29,564 nucleotides of DNA from a virus: positions 1-29,564 of the IMG/VR virus record IMGVR_UViG_3300006347_000031; one strand, given 5' to 3'. A model generated the notes under the pieces. It did no database searches, was not told the origin of the DNA, and worked only from the letters and a program-made list of their open reading frames with translations. Both the position numbers and the translations under genes were made by a program. Below, piece by piece: positions 1-7,841 of the stretch. Position 1 is the first letter of the stretch, and each line of letters opens with the position of its first letter.

Positions 1-47
1 TAGATTCCACAAGGATTTCCATTTCTGTTAAGACCATTAACATCTCA
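1..47 (-). other. Continuation of the dotG repeat frame after the in-frame TGA
   Basis: Reading on from the TGA at 45-47 in the same frame gives DVNGLNRNGNPCGI up to the window edge. This matches the earlier unit at residues 249-261 (CNVDGFNRQGKPC) nearly position by position, with the TGA sitting where that unit has Cys. The frame is therefore still under coding constraint, or lost it very recently. Everything after position 1 is outside the window. Confidence 0.7.
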
Positions 48-905
48 ACCTAATTTGTCATAACCTTCTGCGTCTCTTCCGTCTGCTCCCCAGCCAGCTT
101 TCTTCATTTCTTCATGAGAAGTACAAGGTTTTCCTTGCCTATTAAAACCGTCAACGTTACAACCATTTTTGTCAAAACCTTCAGAGTCGAAACCTTTTTT
201 ATCGAATCCTAGCTTATTAAAACCTTCTTCGTTAAAACCTCTTCTGTCGAATCCTTCGAAGTTAAAGCCCTTATTGTCGAATCCATCTTTATCTCTTCCA
301 CCTCTATCAAGACCATTAACATTAAAACCTTGACGGTCAAAACCTTGGCGGTCAAAACCACGTTGATTATATCCTTGTTTATCATAACCTTGTGCGTCAA
401 ATCCAAATTCGTCATATTCAGATTTAGAAGTCCCACAATCAGACAACATATCTTTTAAACAAGCTATTTCGTCCTTGTTTAAAAGATCACTTATTGTATC
501 TTTTGGTTCATAGTAAGTCAAGTCTTTTTTGTTCTGGTCACTGATTATTTCGTCAATGTTTAAAGTTCCGTCAGGACCTAACTCTATTCCTTTTGTTGTA
601 GAGTCTATTCCACCAATGTGAGTCTTATTGTTTTCAAGAGATTTTTCTTCTTTTCTTTCTCTTCTTTCTTCTTTAATTTCTTTTGCTTCTTGGTCAACTT
701 TTTCAATATCTAAAACACCTACTTCTGTTTGTTTAGCTTTTGCTCTATTTTCAACATTCACCTTTCCAGCAGAAACTGTTACAGGTTCTGAACTTCCCAA
801 AAACATATAACCACCAACAGCAGAAGCACCAACTATTGCCGCTATTGCTATTGCTATTTTAGCTTTTTTTCCTAATCCATTATTTTCTTTCTTTATATCC
901 GACAT
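45..905 (-). CDS. dotG: DotG/IcmE-like T4SS core protein, N-terminal part, interrupted by in-frame TGA
   Basis: DotG (TraO in IncI plasmids) is the inner-to-outer-membrane channel protein of Dot/Icm type IV secretion systems, with a VirB10-like C-terminal domain. Here a short cytoplasmic N-terminus is followed by one membrane segment (residues about 15-37), a charged linker (60-95), and from residue 168 a run of five-residue repeats of the form G-F/Y-D/N-x-x. Such repeats are typical of DotG. The VirB10-like domain is not in the window. The start at 905 has an AGAGGT ribosome site and lies 12 bases after dotH, which matches icmK-icmE order. The frame meets TGA at 45-47 but continues to the window edge with the same repeat pattern, so this is either a nonsense mutation, readthrough or a sequence error. 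I am sure of the family, unsure whether the gene is functional. Confidence 0.85.
   Translation of the reverse strand: MSDIKKENNGLGKKAKIAIAIAAIVGASAVGGYMFLGSSEPVTVSAGKVNVENRAKAKQTEVGVLDIEKVDQEAKEIKEERRERKEEKSLENNKTHIGGIDSTTKGIELGPDGTLNIDEIISDQNKKDLTYYEPKDTISDLLNKDEIACLKDMLSDCGTSKSEYDEFGFDAQGYDKQGYNQRGFDRQGFDRQGFNVNGLDRGGRDKDGFDNKGFNFEGFDRRGFNEEGFNKLGFDKKGFDSEGFDKNGCNVDGFNRQGKPCTSHEEMKKAGWGADGRDAEGYDKLG
120..404 (-). repeat. 15-bp tandem repeats encoding DotG pentapeptides
   Basis: About 19 consecutive units of 15 bases encode G-[FYLRCK]-[DN]-x-x at residues 168-262. Neighbouring units such as those around 330-360 are nearly identical at the DNA level, while others have diverged, so this is a protein-coding minisatellite. 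A second short block of the same type resumes at 1-80. Copy number could change by slippage or unequal recombination. Confidence 0.85.
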
Positions 906-917
906 TTCAAACCTCTA

Positions 918-1862
918 TTATCTTGCTTTTACTGGTACTATGCTTCCATTCACTGATAACAAAATATCAGACATAAATGGGGTTGTGTATAAGTAAGAAC
1001 CATCCGATCCTTTCATTATATTAAATTGATCACCATTACTTAAAACACCAGGTGAAAGCAATTGTTGTTTTGTTTTTATAAACATGACTTTATCTTTCGT
1101 CCATACTTCAATTAAATCACTATTTGTTTCTCTTTGCTTATATCCGTCTGGTGTAATTCCATGAAGAAGGTCTGTTCTATCTTTCTTTGGAAATACACTT
1201 TGAGAAGATAAATCAACATCGATATTTGGTCTCATATTGCTATCATAAACCATAACTTGTGAGTTAGGACCATAGTCGTCTATTCTCAATTCTGTTTTAT
1301 AATCTATTTTATCAGTACCTACATTAAGAGTAAGCATTAGTGGTAATTTTGAATCTTTCAACATTACGATTAAGTTGCCCTTTGTTGAATATTTTTTTGG
1401 AGTTAATACCATTACACCTGTATTAATAATATCTTTTGCGATTACTTCTTCTGGTAATGGCAATACATAACTTTCGATAGGCCAATAATTTCCTTGTTTA
1501 TCCAAAAATACAAGTGTTGTACCGTAATTAGGAGACAGATAAATGTCTCTCATTTTTGAAGAGTTGTTTGATTTTACTTCGATTGTTCTAAATAGTGGGG
1601 TAGGATCATAAGGAGCTTCTTCTTCTGCCTTTTTATTCTCCAACGCTTCTTTTTTAATTCTTCTAACTTCATCAGGAGATGTTGGTGATACCTCTTCAAG
1701 AACCCTTTCTTCTGTTAATTTGTTAATAAGTTCAGATCTATCATCACTTAATCTTAAAGGCTCCTCTGCTTTTTTGTTCTGTGCAGCAAAAGACAGTGAA
1801 CTAAAGCCCATTGCCAACAATATTGCTGTACTTAATATTCGTTTATTCATACAAAATTCCAT
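918..1862 (-). CDS. dotH: DotH/IcmK-like T4SS outer-membrane core protein
   Basis: DotH (IcmK; TraN in IncI plasmids) forms the outer-membrane part of the Dot/Icm core complex with DotG, DotC and DotD. The 314-residue product has a Sec signal peptide near its start (hydrophobic stretch ILSTAILLAMG, cleavage probably after SFA-A), a charged linker rich in Glu and Lys (residues 30-85), then the conserved DotH region with an F-x-D-x-x-G-x-x-WPI motif around residues 124-134. It is somewhat shorter than Legionella DotH. Two starts are possible: 1862 (GGGA nine bases upstream) and 1850, which gives a cleaner signal peptide beginning MNKRIL. It lies between dotI and dotG, as in icm operons, with its own candidate promoter just upstream. 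Confidence 0.88.
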   Translation of the reverse strand: MEFCMNKRILSTAILLAMGFSSLSFAAQNKKAEEPLRLSDDRSELINKLTEERVLEEVSPTSPDEVRRIKKEALENKKAEEEAPYDPTPLFRTIEVKSNNSSKMRDIYLSPNYGTTLVFLDKQGNYWPIESYVLPLPEEVIAKDIINTGVMVLTPKKYSTKGNLIVMLKDSKLPLMLTLNVGTDKIDYKTELRIDDYGPNSQVMVYDSNMRPNIDVDLSSQSVFPKKDRTDLLHGITPDGYKQRETNSDLIEVWTKDKVMFIKTKQQLLSPGVLSNGDQFNIMKGSDGSYLYTTPFMSDILLSVNGSIVPVKAR

Positions 1863-1885
1863 TTATAATTTTCCCATCTCTTTTT

Positions 1886-1912
1886 ATTATAACACATTTT
1901 AAAAATCGTCAA
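1886..1912 (-). promoter_or_regulatory. Candidate internal promoter upstream of dotH
   Basis: On the minus strand, TTGACG (1907-1912) is followed after 15 bases by TATAAT (1886-1891), which is preceded by TG-n, making an extended -10. The spacer is short, but an extended -10 tolerates a poor -35. It sits in the only sizeable gap (69 bases) of this operon, just before dotH. Confidence 0.4.
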
Positions 1913-1931
1913 TCAAAATTGATATTATTTA

Positions 1932-2552
1932 TTACTTTATTTTAATATCCACTATGCCTATTCCTTTGTAGTTATCACTATTATTCATTTCTTTAACTAC
2001 AACTATAATGTTTAAAACTTCCTTCTTCGAATTTGTTTTATTTCCTGAAAAACTTTCAATTGCAACTTCAAAAAAATATTTCCACATTTGATTTCCATTT
2101 CCATCTATTGCTACACCAAGCAATCTTGGCTCCCTTCTTATTGCTGGATTTATTATCTCGTAGCCTTGTGATATATAATTGTTTTTCATTCTTATTAAAT
2201 CAAGATTCCACATTGTTTTTGCTATCGAAGGGTGAAAGTAATCTTTAAACATACTCCATCTTTCTTTTGTTCTATATGTTAAACTTGTTGTTTTAAATAA
2301 ATCTAAAAACCCCACTCTCAGCCAAGCCTCAACACTATCTGGATTTGTTAAAGGTTTGTCTTGTGGTTTTAGCCTTACTATCTTTGGCTGTTCAGTTGCA
2401 TAAACTTTGTAATATTTTTTACTTGTTTTAAACTTACTTTCTCCAAATTTAAAATATCCAAATAACAATAAGGAAGTTAAAACCAACATTACCATAGATA
2501 TTGTTAATGTCTTATTTAGAAGTTCTCTTGATTTGTCTATATTTATATCCAT
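1932..2552 (-). CDS. dotI: DotI/IcmL-like T4SS inner-membrane protein
   Basis: DotI (IcmL; TraM in IncI plasmids) is a VirB8-like inner-membrane component of Dot/Icm systems with a periplasmic domain of the NTF2-like fold. The 206-residue product has a short cytoplasmic tail, one membrane segment (residues about 15-33), then a periplasmic domain. Features of that domain resembling DotI are a V-x-x-W-L motif near residue 74 and an M-W-K-Y-F-F-E-V strand near residues 159-166. Its length is close to Legionella DotI (about 212). The start has an AAGGTGA ribosome site and follows the longer DotI-like gene by 12 bases. The assignment rests on topology, motifs and gene order. Confidence 0.8.
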   Translation of the reverse strand: MDINIDKSRELLNKTLTISMVMLVLTSLLLFGYFKFGESKFKTSKKYYKVYATEQPKIVRLKPQDKPLTNPDSVEAWLRVGFLDLFKTTSLTYRTKERWSMFKDYFHPSIAKTMWNLDLIRMKNNYISQGYEIINPAIRREPRLLGVAIDGNGNQMWKYFFEVAIESFSGNKTNSKKEVLNIIVVVKEMNNSDNYKGIGIVDIKIK

Positions 2553-2564
2553 AACTAAATCACC

Positions 2565-3392
2565 TTATTTTTTTTCAACTTCAACAACACTATGAACAGC
2601 AATTCCTTTTGGATTCAATTCATTTTTTACTCTTATAATTCTTATATAAGTTTTGAATTTTTTTTGATAATATTTATTACCTGTTTGATAAATTTTTATT
2701 GTATTTAATTCTACCACCCAAGCCATTCTTCTTGATTCTTTTTTAAGTTTTTCTGTTCTTTCTTTATCAAATCTTGCACCATTTAATAAAGCACCTTGAA
2801 CAATCATGTTGTTTTTTCTAACATAAACAGGTTCATTGCTACTTAAAAATTCTTTCTTATATTTAGCTAATGATTTCTCTGTAAAAAATGGTCGAAGGTC
2901 ATCAACATAACCCCTATCTAAATTTACATAATTATAATCAGACATTTTTCTGTATGCCTCTGAAGCAAAATCAATTATTTCTGATTTTGTATGGATTGCT
3001 TCTGTTAATTTAGACGGCTCGAAAGGTCTACCCATTTCATCAACAGGCAAATAAGCGTTTGAAGGCTTGTAAATCATACTTGCATAAACTAATGCATAAC
3101 AAGAAACTAAAAACGTCAAAAATAGGAATATCAGTATTCCTAGCGTTTTTTTATAACCATCTTTATAAAAATCATATTTTGCGAAAGAAGCTATTGCATT
3201 ATTCTTTAATTCTTTTGATATTTCTTTACTTTCTTCGTCAGAAATTAATTTTAATTTTTCTATTCTTTCTGATTCTAGTAATTCTTTACCTTTATTTTCT
3301 TTTGCTTGCTTTTCTTTAAGGGCTTTTTCACGAAGAGCTTTCTTTTTTCTTAATATAGCTTTTTCTTTTTCTGTATATTCTCTTTTTGCCAT
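2565..3392 (-). CDS. Second DotI/IcmL-like protein with long charged cytoplasmic N-terminus
   Basis: This 275-residue protein has a Lys/Glu-rich N-terminus, probably a coiled coil (residues 1-65), one membrane segment (about 84-108) and a periplasmic domain. The domain has a DotI-like layout: an N-terminal helix region with D-F-A-x-E-A-Y, then the strand R-M-A-W-V-V-E-L near residues 222-229. It lies between dotJ and the shorter dotI and is probably part of the same inner-membrane complex, in which DotI forms oligomers with and without DotJ. The extension is not typical of DotI and may bind a cytoplasmic partner; that is inference. Ribosome site AGAGG lies before the ATG at 3392. Confidence 0.65.
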   Translation of the reverse strand: MAKREYTEKEKAILRKKKALREKALKEKQAKENKGKELLESERIEKLKLISDEESKEISKELKNNAIASFAKYDFYKDGYKKTLGILIFLFLTFLVSCYALVYASMIYKPSNAYLPVDEMGRPFEPSKLTEAIHTKSEIIDFASEAYRKMSDYNYVNLDRGYVDDLRPFFTEKSLAKYKKEFLSSNEPVYVRKNNMIVQGALLNGARFDKERTEKLKKESRRMAWVVELNTIKIYQTGNKYYQKKFKTYIRIIRVKNELNPKGIAVHSVVEVEKK

Positions 3393-3403
3393 TATTAAAC
3401 CTC

Positions 3404-3733
3404 TTAATTTCCTTTTCTTAAGTCTTGTAATGCTTTGTTTAATTTTTGTTTCTTTTCGTCTGACATTTTATACTTTATTATTTCACCAGAGCTTGCTGTT
3501 AAATATGTTGTTACGTTATCACTCTTTTGCTTGAACACATAAGTTGAAATAGAAGCATTAATAAATATCAAAACAGAAAAGATTAATGATATCGTTAGAT
3601 TTCTTTTGTATCTAAATATATACCAATCTAAATTTCTATTAGTTTCTATTGTTTCAACAATAAACTTCTTTTTATCCCAAGTGTATTGTAATTTAGAAGT
3701 TTTATTCTTTTTTATTGAATCTTCTTTACTCAT
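3404..3733 (-). CDS. dotJ: DotJ/IcmM-like small inner-membrane protein
   Basis: The 109-residue protein has a charged cytoplasmic N-terminus with the aromatic run N-L-D-W-Y-I-F-R-Y-K, one membrane segment (residues about 48-67) and a short periplasmic tail. DotJ (IcmM, about 94 aa) is related to the N-terminal half of DotI and associates with it. Size, topology and position as the first gene before the dotI genes fit. Direct sequence similarity is hard to judge by eye, so the name is tentative. Ribosome site AAGGA precedes the ATG at 3733. It is the first gene of the minus-strand T4SS operon in this window. Confidence 0.55.
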   Translation of the reverse strand: MSKEDSIKKNKTSKLQYTWDKKKFIVETIETNRNLDWYIFRYKRNLTISLIFSVLIFINASISTYVFKQKSDNVTTYLTASSGEIIKYKMSDEKKQKLNKALQDLRKGN

Positions 3734-3985
3734 AAAACTTTCCTTGTTTTCTATTTATCTTAAGTTCTCATATTATATTATTTTGTCAATTTAATAAAAA
3801 AATCTTATTTAAAGAAAAAAATAGACGTTCTTTTTATTTATTTAAATATCTATATTTTTTTTATTTATAAGAAAAAAAAATAATGCTCATTTTTTTAATA
3901 AATAATATTTAAATTCAATAATATTTGTAAAAGTATTATAGTGTGTTAAATTGATGAAAGATATTATATTTCATAAGGATTTGAA
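3734..3985. other. Very AT-rich divergent intergenic region between dotJ and dotL
   Basis: These 252 bases hold no gene and are more than 80% A+T, with several A and T runs. They must contain promoters for both the leftward dotJ-dotG operon and rightward dotL. On the minus strand a perfect TTGACA (3784-3789) and a perfect TATAAT (3772-3777) occur, but only six bases apart, so they cannot serve as one standard promoter. The dotL side has an AAGGA ribosome site just before 3986. No iterons were recognised. Confidence 0.6.
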
Positions 3986-6649
3986 ATGGCAGCACAAAAA
4001 AAGAATAGAATTGTTCAAGGTGTCGATTTCAGGAATGAGGTCGATCCAAACAAAATGTATAAGGATAGTCGAACTAACGGAGAAAAATTTAAAGATTTCA
4101 TGTTTGCAGAAGGTGGTCTTTTGCTTGCAATGGCAATTTCATTAATTGTTTCTATGGAGGTCTTACTTACACTTCTTGGTAAAAAAACATTTGGCTTATC
4201 TATATGGATGGTGGTTTTCATACCTTTTTTCAAGAAAAGATCTGGGCAAATTACTGTCCTACCGTTTAAAAAACCTGAAACTTCTGGTGAATTAGACGTT
4301 AATCAGTTGCATCCTGTAACAAACATGCCTACACCAGCAAAAGGAATTTCCTTTTATGGTAATGAAATGAAGTCAAAAGATCAAATTTGGTTTGCAAACG
4401 ACGATGTTCGTACTCACTGTCTCATATTTGGGACAACTGGAGCAGGTAAGACAGAGACATTATTATCTATTTGTATGAATAGTTTAATTCATGCTTCAGG
4501 TTTTATATATGTTGACGGAAAGGGTGACAACTCTCTGTTTTTAAAGGTTTTTTCTATGGTTAGGCGTATGGGTAGAGAAGACGATTTACTACTTATAAAC
4601 TATATGACAGGTACTGTTGATACAACCAAGAAAACATTTGATAGGTTATCAAATACAATGAACCCATTTTCCAGTGGTTCAGCCGATGCACTTACCGAAC
4701 TTATCGTTTCTCTTTTACCATCTGGTGGCGGTGACGGAATGTGGAAAGGCCGTGCGGCAATTTTCATGGCGGCATTAATGCGTGTTCTTGTTGCACTTCG
4801 TAACGAAAGAAAGATAATGCTTGACGTAAATACTATACGTAAACACTTTTCATTGGAAAAATTAGAAGAGCTAATTGCAAGAGAAGATGTTCTTGATGTT
4901 CACAAAGATGGTTTGCAAGATTATGTTTGGAACTTGCCTGGTTATGTGAAACCAGATCCAGCAAAACCAAATGAAAAGATAGAACAAGACTACGGTGTAT
5001 TTGAACAGCATGGTTTCATTACGATGCAATACACCGAAGCTTTTGGTTTGTTATCAGATACTTATGGTCACATCATGAAAACTCAATTGGCCGAGGTTGA
5101 CTTCTTTGACGTTGTTGTAAACAGAAGAATTTTGGTTGTTCTACTCCCGGCTCTTGAGAAGTCTACTCAGTCATTAGGGAACTTAGGTAAAATCATTGTA
5201 TCTTCTGTTAGAGCAATGATGGCACAAGCACTTGGTTCAAAAGTTGAAGGTAGTAGAAAAGACGTTGTTGAGGCAAAGCCTACAAACGCTCCTAGCCCTT
5301 ATGTAACCGTATTTGATGAATATGGCTACTACGCAGTTGAGGGGGCGGCCGTGATGCCAGCCCAGGCACGTTCCCTGGGATTCGCAATGATCTTCGCAGG
5401 TCAGGATTATCAAGCCTTTAAGAAGGGTAGTGCCGAAGAGGCCGCTTCTATAGTAGCTAACTGTGCGGTAAAAATTTGTATGAAATTAGAGGACCCGACC
5501 GAGACGCTAGAGATTTTCACGAAGGCGGCAGGTGAAGCAAGTGTTAACGTTGGTAGTGGCACTCAATTAGATAAAGAATCTACATTAGGTGGCTACCGTG
5601 ACTCTGGTCAAGCTAACGTTACTTCTAAAGCTCGTATTGTTGGTCGTGATCTTAAAGACCAAGTTGCTGGTGAAGCACATATTCTTTTCGGTGATACATT
5701 CGTTCGTGCGAAAATGTTTTATGCTAACCCAGAACAAGTTGATAACCAACGTATTAACAAATTTTTACGTGTTCCAATGCCAGAATATTCTGTCGTTAGA
5801 AGACTTACATTAGGTTATAACAGAATTAATAGAACATATCAAGACTTTTTAACACCTGAATCAAAAGAACGTAAACAAGATGTGAACTCGTTCATAAAAG
5901 ACAGTATTAGTGAAGATTTAAATATTGTTAATGGTGGTTTATCTGCAATTAATAAGAGCACTAAAAAGGAAGTTGCTAAATTTAAAAACCCACAAACAAA
6001 AGCTATGTTAGCTCTATATAGTCATATGAGAAGACAGAATCTTCTTGACGCTCAAATAACTGAAGATAGAGAAGCGATTGATAAAATACATAAAGAAGAA
6101 AATAGTTATGATGACAAAGATGATAATGTTTATGTTAGCACAACTAAAAGTGAAGACTTTAATGACGAACCAATCTTTGATCAATCTATTGATTTAGATG
6201 ACGAAGAAGATACACCTAGTATTCGTGAAAAAGTTAGTGGCAGCGCAAAAGAAACGATGTCTGATCGTCAAATTACAAATAAACATAAAAGACTTGATAA
6301 TCTACGTGCTTATTTACAAAAAGCGCACCAAGAACAAGAAGGTAATTTATCAAGTGAAAAATACAATCCATTTAAGATTATGGAATTTGATATTCAAAGT
6401 GTCCAAAGTGGATTAACAAAAGTTGAAAAAGATTTAACAAACGATTTCTCTCAACGTGGACTAGAAACAGATGACGAAGATTTCCGTCAAAGTGATGATT
6501 GTGCTACAATGTCTACAGAAAAAGTTATTTTGGAAATTGCTCGTTCTACTGCTTATGCGAGTCAAGTTAAACTTAACAAACGTGAAAATAACAAAGAAAT
6601 GTTGAATGATATTATTAACGATATTATTTTAGATGACGTTGACGATTAA
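3986..6649 (+). CDS. dotL: DotL/IcmO-like type IV coupling protein ATPase
   Basis: DotL (IcmO; TrbC in IncI plasmids) is the inner-membrane coupling ATPase that delivers substrates or the relaxosome to the T4SS. The 887-residue protein has two membrane segments (about 43-65 and 70-82), a Walker A GTTGAGKT (149-156), a Walker B V-T-V-F-D-E (440-445) and the conserved A-Q-A-R-S-L-G block near 460-466. From about residue 600 it carries a long, acidic, probably flexible C-terminal region. In Legionella the corresponding part binds adaptors such as IcmS-IcmW. The gene is about 100 residues longer than Legionella DotL. Start at 3986 has an AAGGA site. Oddity: codons for residues 452-472 are much more G+C-rich than the rest. 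Confidence 0.9.
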   Translation: MAAQKKNRIVQGVDFRNEVDPNKMYKDSRTNGEKFKDFMFAEGGLLLAMAISLIVSMEVLLTLLGKKTFGLSIWMVVFIPFFKKRSGQITVLPFKKPETSGELDVNQLHPVTNMPTPAKGISFYGNEMKSKDQIWFANDDVRTHCLIFGTTGAGKTETLLSICMNSLIHASGFIYVDGKGDNSLFLKVFSMVRRMGREDDLLLINYMTGTVDTTKKTFDRLSNTMNPFSSGSADALTELIVSLLPSGGGDGMWKGRAAIFMAALMRVLVALRNERKIMLDVNTIRKHFSLEKLEELIAREDVLDVHKDGLQDYVWNLPGYVKPDPAKPNEKIEQDYGVFEQHGFITMQYTEAFGLLSDTYGHIMKTQLAEVDFFDVVVNRRILVVLLPALEKSTQSLGNLGKIIVSSVRAMMAQALGSKVEGSRKDVVEAKPTNAPSPYVTVFDEYGYYAVEGAAVMPAQARSLGFAMIFAGQDYQAFKKGSAEEAASIVANCAVKICMKLEDPTETLEIFTKAAGEASVNVGSGTQLDKESTLGGYRDSGQANVTSKARIVGRDLKDQVAGEAHILFGDTFVRAKMFYANPEQVDNQRINKFLRVPMPEYSVVRRLTLGYNRINRTYQDFLTPESKERKQDVNSFIKDSISEDLNIVNGGLSAINKSTKKEVAKFKNPQTKAMLALYSHMRRQNLLDAQITEDREAIDKIHKEENSYDDKDDNVYVSTTKSEDFNDEPIFDQSIDLDDEEDTPSIREKVSGSAKETMSDRQITNKHKRLDNLRAYLQKAHQEQEGNLSSEKYNPFKIMEFDIQSVQSGLTKVEKDLTNDFSQRGLETDDEDFRQSDDCATMSTEKVILEIARSTAYASQVKLNKRENNKEMLNDIINDIILDDVDD
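5341..5400 (+). other. G+C-rich patch with hairpin inside dotL
   Basis: These 60 bases are 67% G+C (40 of 60), while surrounding DNA is about 30-45%. The patch uses codons (GCC, GTG, CTG, TCC) rare elsewhere in the window and encodes the highly conserved coupling-protein segment after Walker B. Within it CCCAGG (5361-5366) and CCTGGG (5374-5379) form a perfect all-but-one G/C six-base-pair stem with a seven-base loop. G+C stays moderately raised to about 5530. Confidence 0.6.
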
Positions 6650-6681
6650 TATCGATTTTAAGTTTGAAAATAAACATTAGA

Positions 6682-6714
6682 AACTACCTGCCTGTGTAGG
6701 CAGTAGTTCTATTT
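6682..6714 (+). terminator. Hairpin after dotL, possible terminator
   Basis: AACTACCTGCCT (6682-6693) pairs with AGGCAGTAGTT (6698-6708) around a GTGT loop, with one bulged C. It is the only G+C-rich structure in the 216-base gap after dotL and is followed by a short CTATTTT run. The weak T-run makes it a moderate terminator or an mRNA 3' end stabiliser. Confidence 0.45.
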
Positions 6715-6751
6715 TAAGAAATGGATTTTTAAATAAATTATAAAAATACTA

Positions 6752-6779
6752 TTTACATTGATAAACCAGATATTAATAT
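6752..6779 (+). promoter_or_regulatory. Possible promoter for the three-gene group downstream of dotL
   Basis: TTTACA (6752-6757) and TAATAT (6774-6779) are separated by 16 bases and lie about 85 bases before the start at 6866. In such AT-rich DNA similar matches occur by chance, so support is weak. Confidence 0.22.
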
Positions 6780-6865
6780 ATTTTTATAAGAGAAAGAAAA
6801 GTTAAATAATATTATCAATGAAAATTACAATTTAATTAAATGATAATTAACAAGGAATTTAAAAA

Positions 6866-7435
6866 ATGAATGAAGAAGACAAAAAAATAGAAAAATCGAT
6901 GCATATGTTGAAGATTATTTCTCGTGGCTTAGGTTATCAAAAAGATAGCCAAGGATTTTTCTTAGCAGGACATGAACTTGACCTAGATTCTTTATTAGAT
7001 GTAGATACATTATCACCTATTCTATTTAGTATGATAGATATGCACTATAAAAACATAGGTCTAGATCCTGATTTTGAAACATTTTTCCCTATACAACTAG
7101 AAAAGAAAACAAAATCTTTATGTTTTGCTGTCGTTAAGGCTAATCCTGATTTTAATATCGAAAACTCGGCATTCTCTCGTGCAGTTGCTGGATGTGTTGG
7201 GTTGGATATTGTCGAAAAAGTTCTTATGCCAAACCCTAAAAACCAAGTTATGTTAGATCCATTGGTTAAAATGTGGAGAAAAGAACTAGCACCTTATAAA
7301 GAAGGTGAAGTAATAGATATAAAGAAACATTTTGAAAACTTATTTGAAGGAAATCTATGTTTATACCCTAAACTTAGAGAAGATTTAAGTGAAGAACGAA
7401 AAAATGATTTGAGAAAAGATTTGTTCAGTAAATAA
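6866..7435 (+). CDS. Hypothetical protein downstream of dotL
   Basis: I do not recognise this 189-residue soluble protein. It has no signal peptide or membrane segment and is mixed alpha/beta by eye, with alternating amphipathic helices. The first 70 residues (helix, short strands, acidic loop, then S-P-I-L-F-S-M-I-D-M helix) loosely recall the layout of the small T4SS adaptor IcmS, but no motif proves it. The ATG at 6866 has an AAGGA ribosome site nine bases upstream. The next two genes follow with a 19-base gap and a one-base overlap, so all three probably form one transcript. Position directly after the coupling protein suggests a role in transfer; this is inference from context only. Confidence 0.75.
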   Translation: MNEEDKKIEKSMHMLKIISRGLGYQKDSQGFFLAGHELDLDSLLDVDTLSPILFSMIDMHYKNIGLDPDFETFFPIQLEKKTKSLCFAVVKANPDFNIENSAFSRAVAGCVGLDIVEKVLMPNPKNQVMLDPLVKMWRKELAPYKEGEVIDIKKHFENLFEGNLCLYPKLREDLSEERKNDLRKDLFSK

Positions 7436-7454
7436 GCTTACAAGGAATATATAA

Positions 7455-7841
7455 ATGAGTAATACTAAAAATATAATGGGTAGAGTAGGCAATGGAACCC
7501 TTAAAAACGAACTTGAGCAAGTAGCAGAAAATGTTGAAAGCTTAAAAGAAACAATATTGTCTGGGAATATCTTAGGTAAAATGAAAGTTTCAGAGGTAGA
7601 AGAACTTATTGAAGCCATTGAGGATTTTCAAGTTAATTCTACTGTTCTAGACATTTTAGATAGTTCTTTTTCAAAAGTAAAAGAATACAGAACAGAAAAT
7701 CCATTGGATGTTAAACCAGAACCAGAAATAAGTTTGAAACAAAACAATGAAAATAAACGTCGAGCTTCAAATAAAATGGGTAGTGGAAACAGACCTTCAC
7801 TAAAACTTAAACAAGATGAAAACGATGATGAGGTTAGCTAA
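7455..7841 (+). CDS. Small hypothetical charged protein
   Basis: This 128-residue protein is not recognised. Residues 15-80 look helical and possibly coiled-coil (heptad-like spacing of Leu, Val and Ile among Glu/Lys); the last 45 residues are polar, proline- and charge-rich, and probably disordered. No membrane segment or enzyme motif is visible. AAGGA lies before the start at 7455. Its stop codon TAA overlaps the next gene's ATG by one base (7841), which suggests translational coupling, so the two products probably act together or in fixed ratio. Confidence 0.72.
   Translation: MSNTKNIMGRVGNGTLKNELEQVAENVESLKETILSGNILGKMKVSEVEELIEAIEDFQVNSTVLDILDSSFSKVKEYRTENPLDVKPEPEISLKQNNENKRRASNKMGSGNRPSLKLKQDENDDEVS

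Noticed and set aside
1-80. Selenocysteine at the dotG TGA: it aligns with Cys and a small hairpin GTTAA/TTAAC with GGTC in the loop lies at 27-41.
   Set aside because: The hairpin begins only three bases after the TGA, too close and too short for a bacterial SECIS, and a Sec in a structural repeat has no known use.
120-404. CRISPR-like array from the regular short repeats.
   Set aside because: Units are 15 bases without spacers, stay in frame, and encode DotG pentapeptides.
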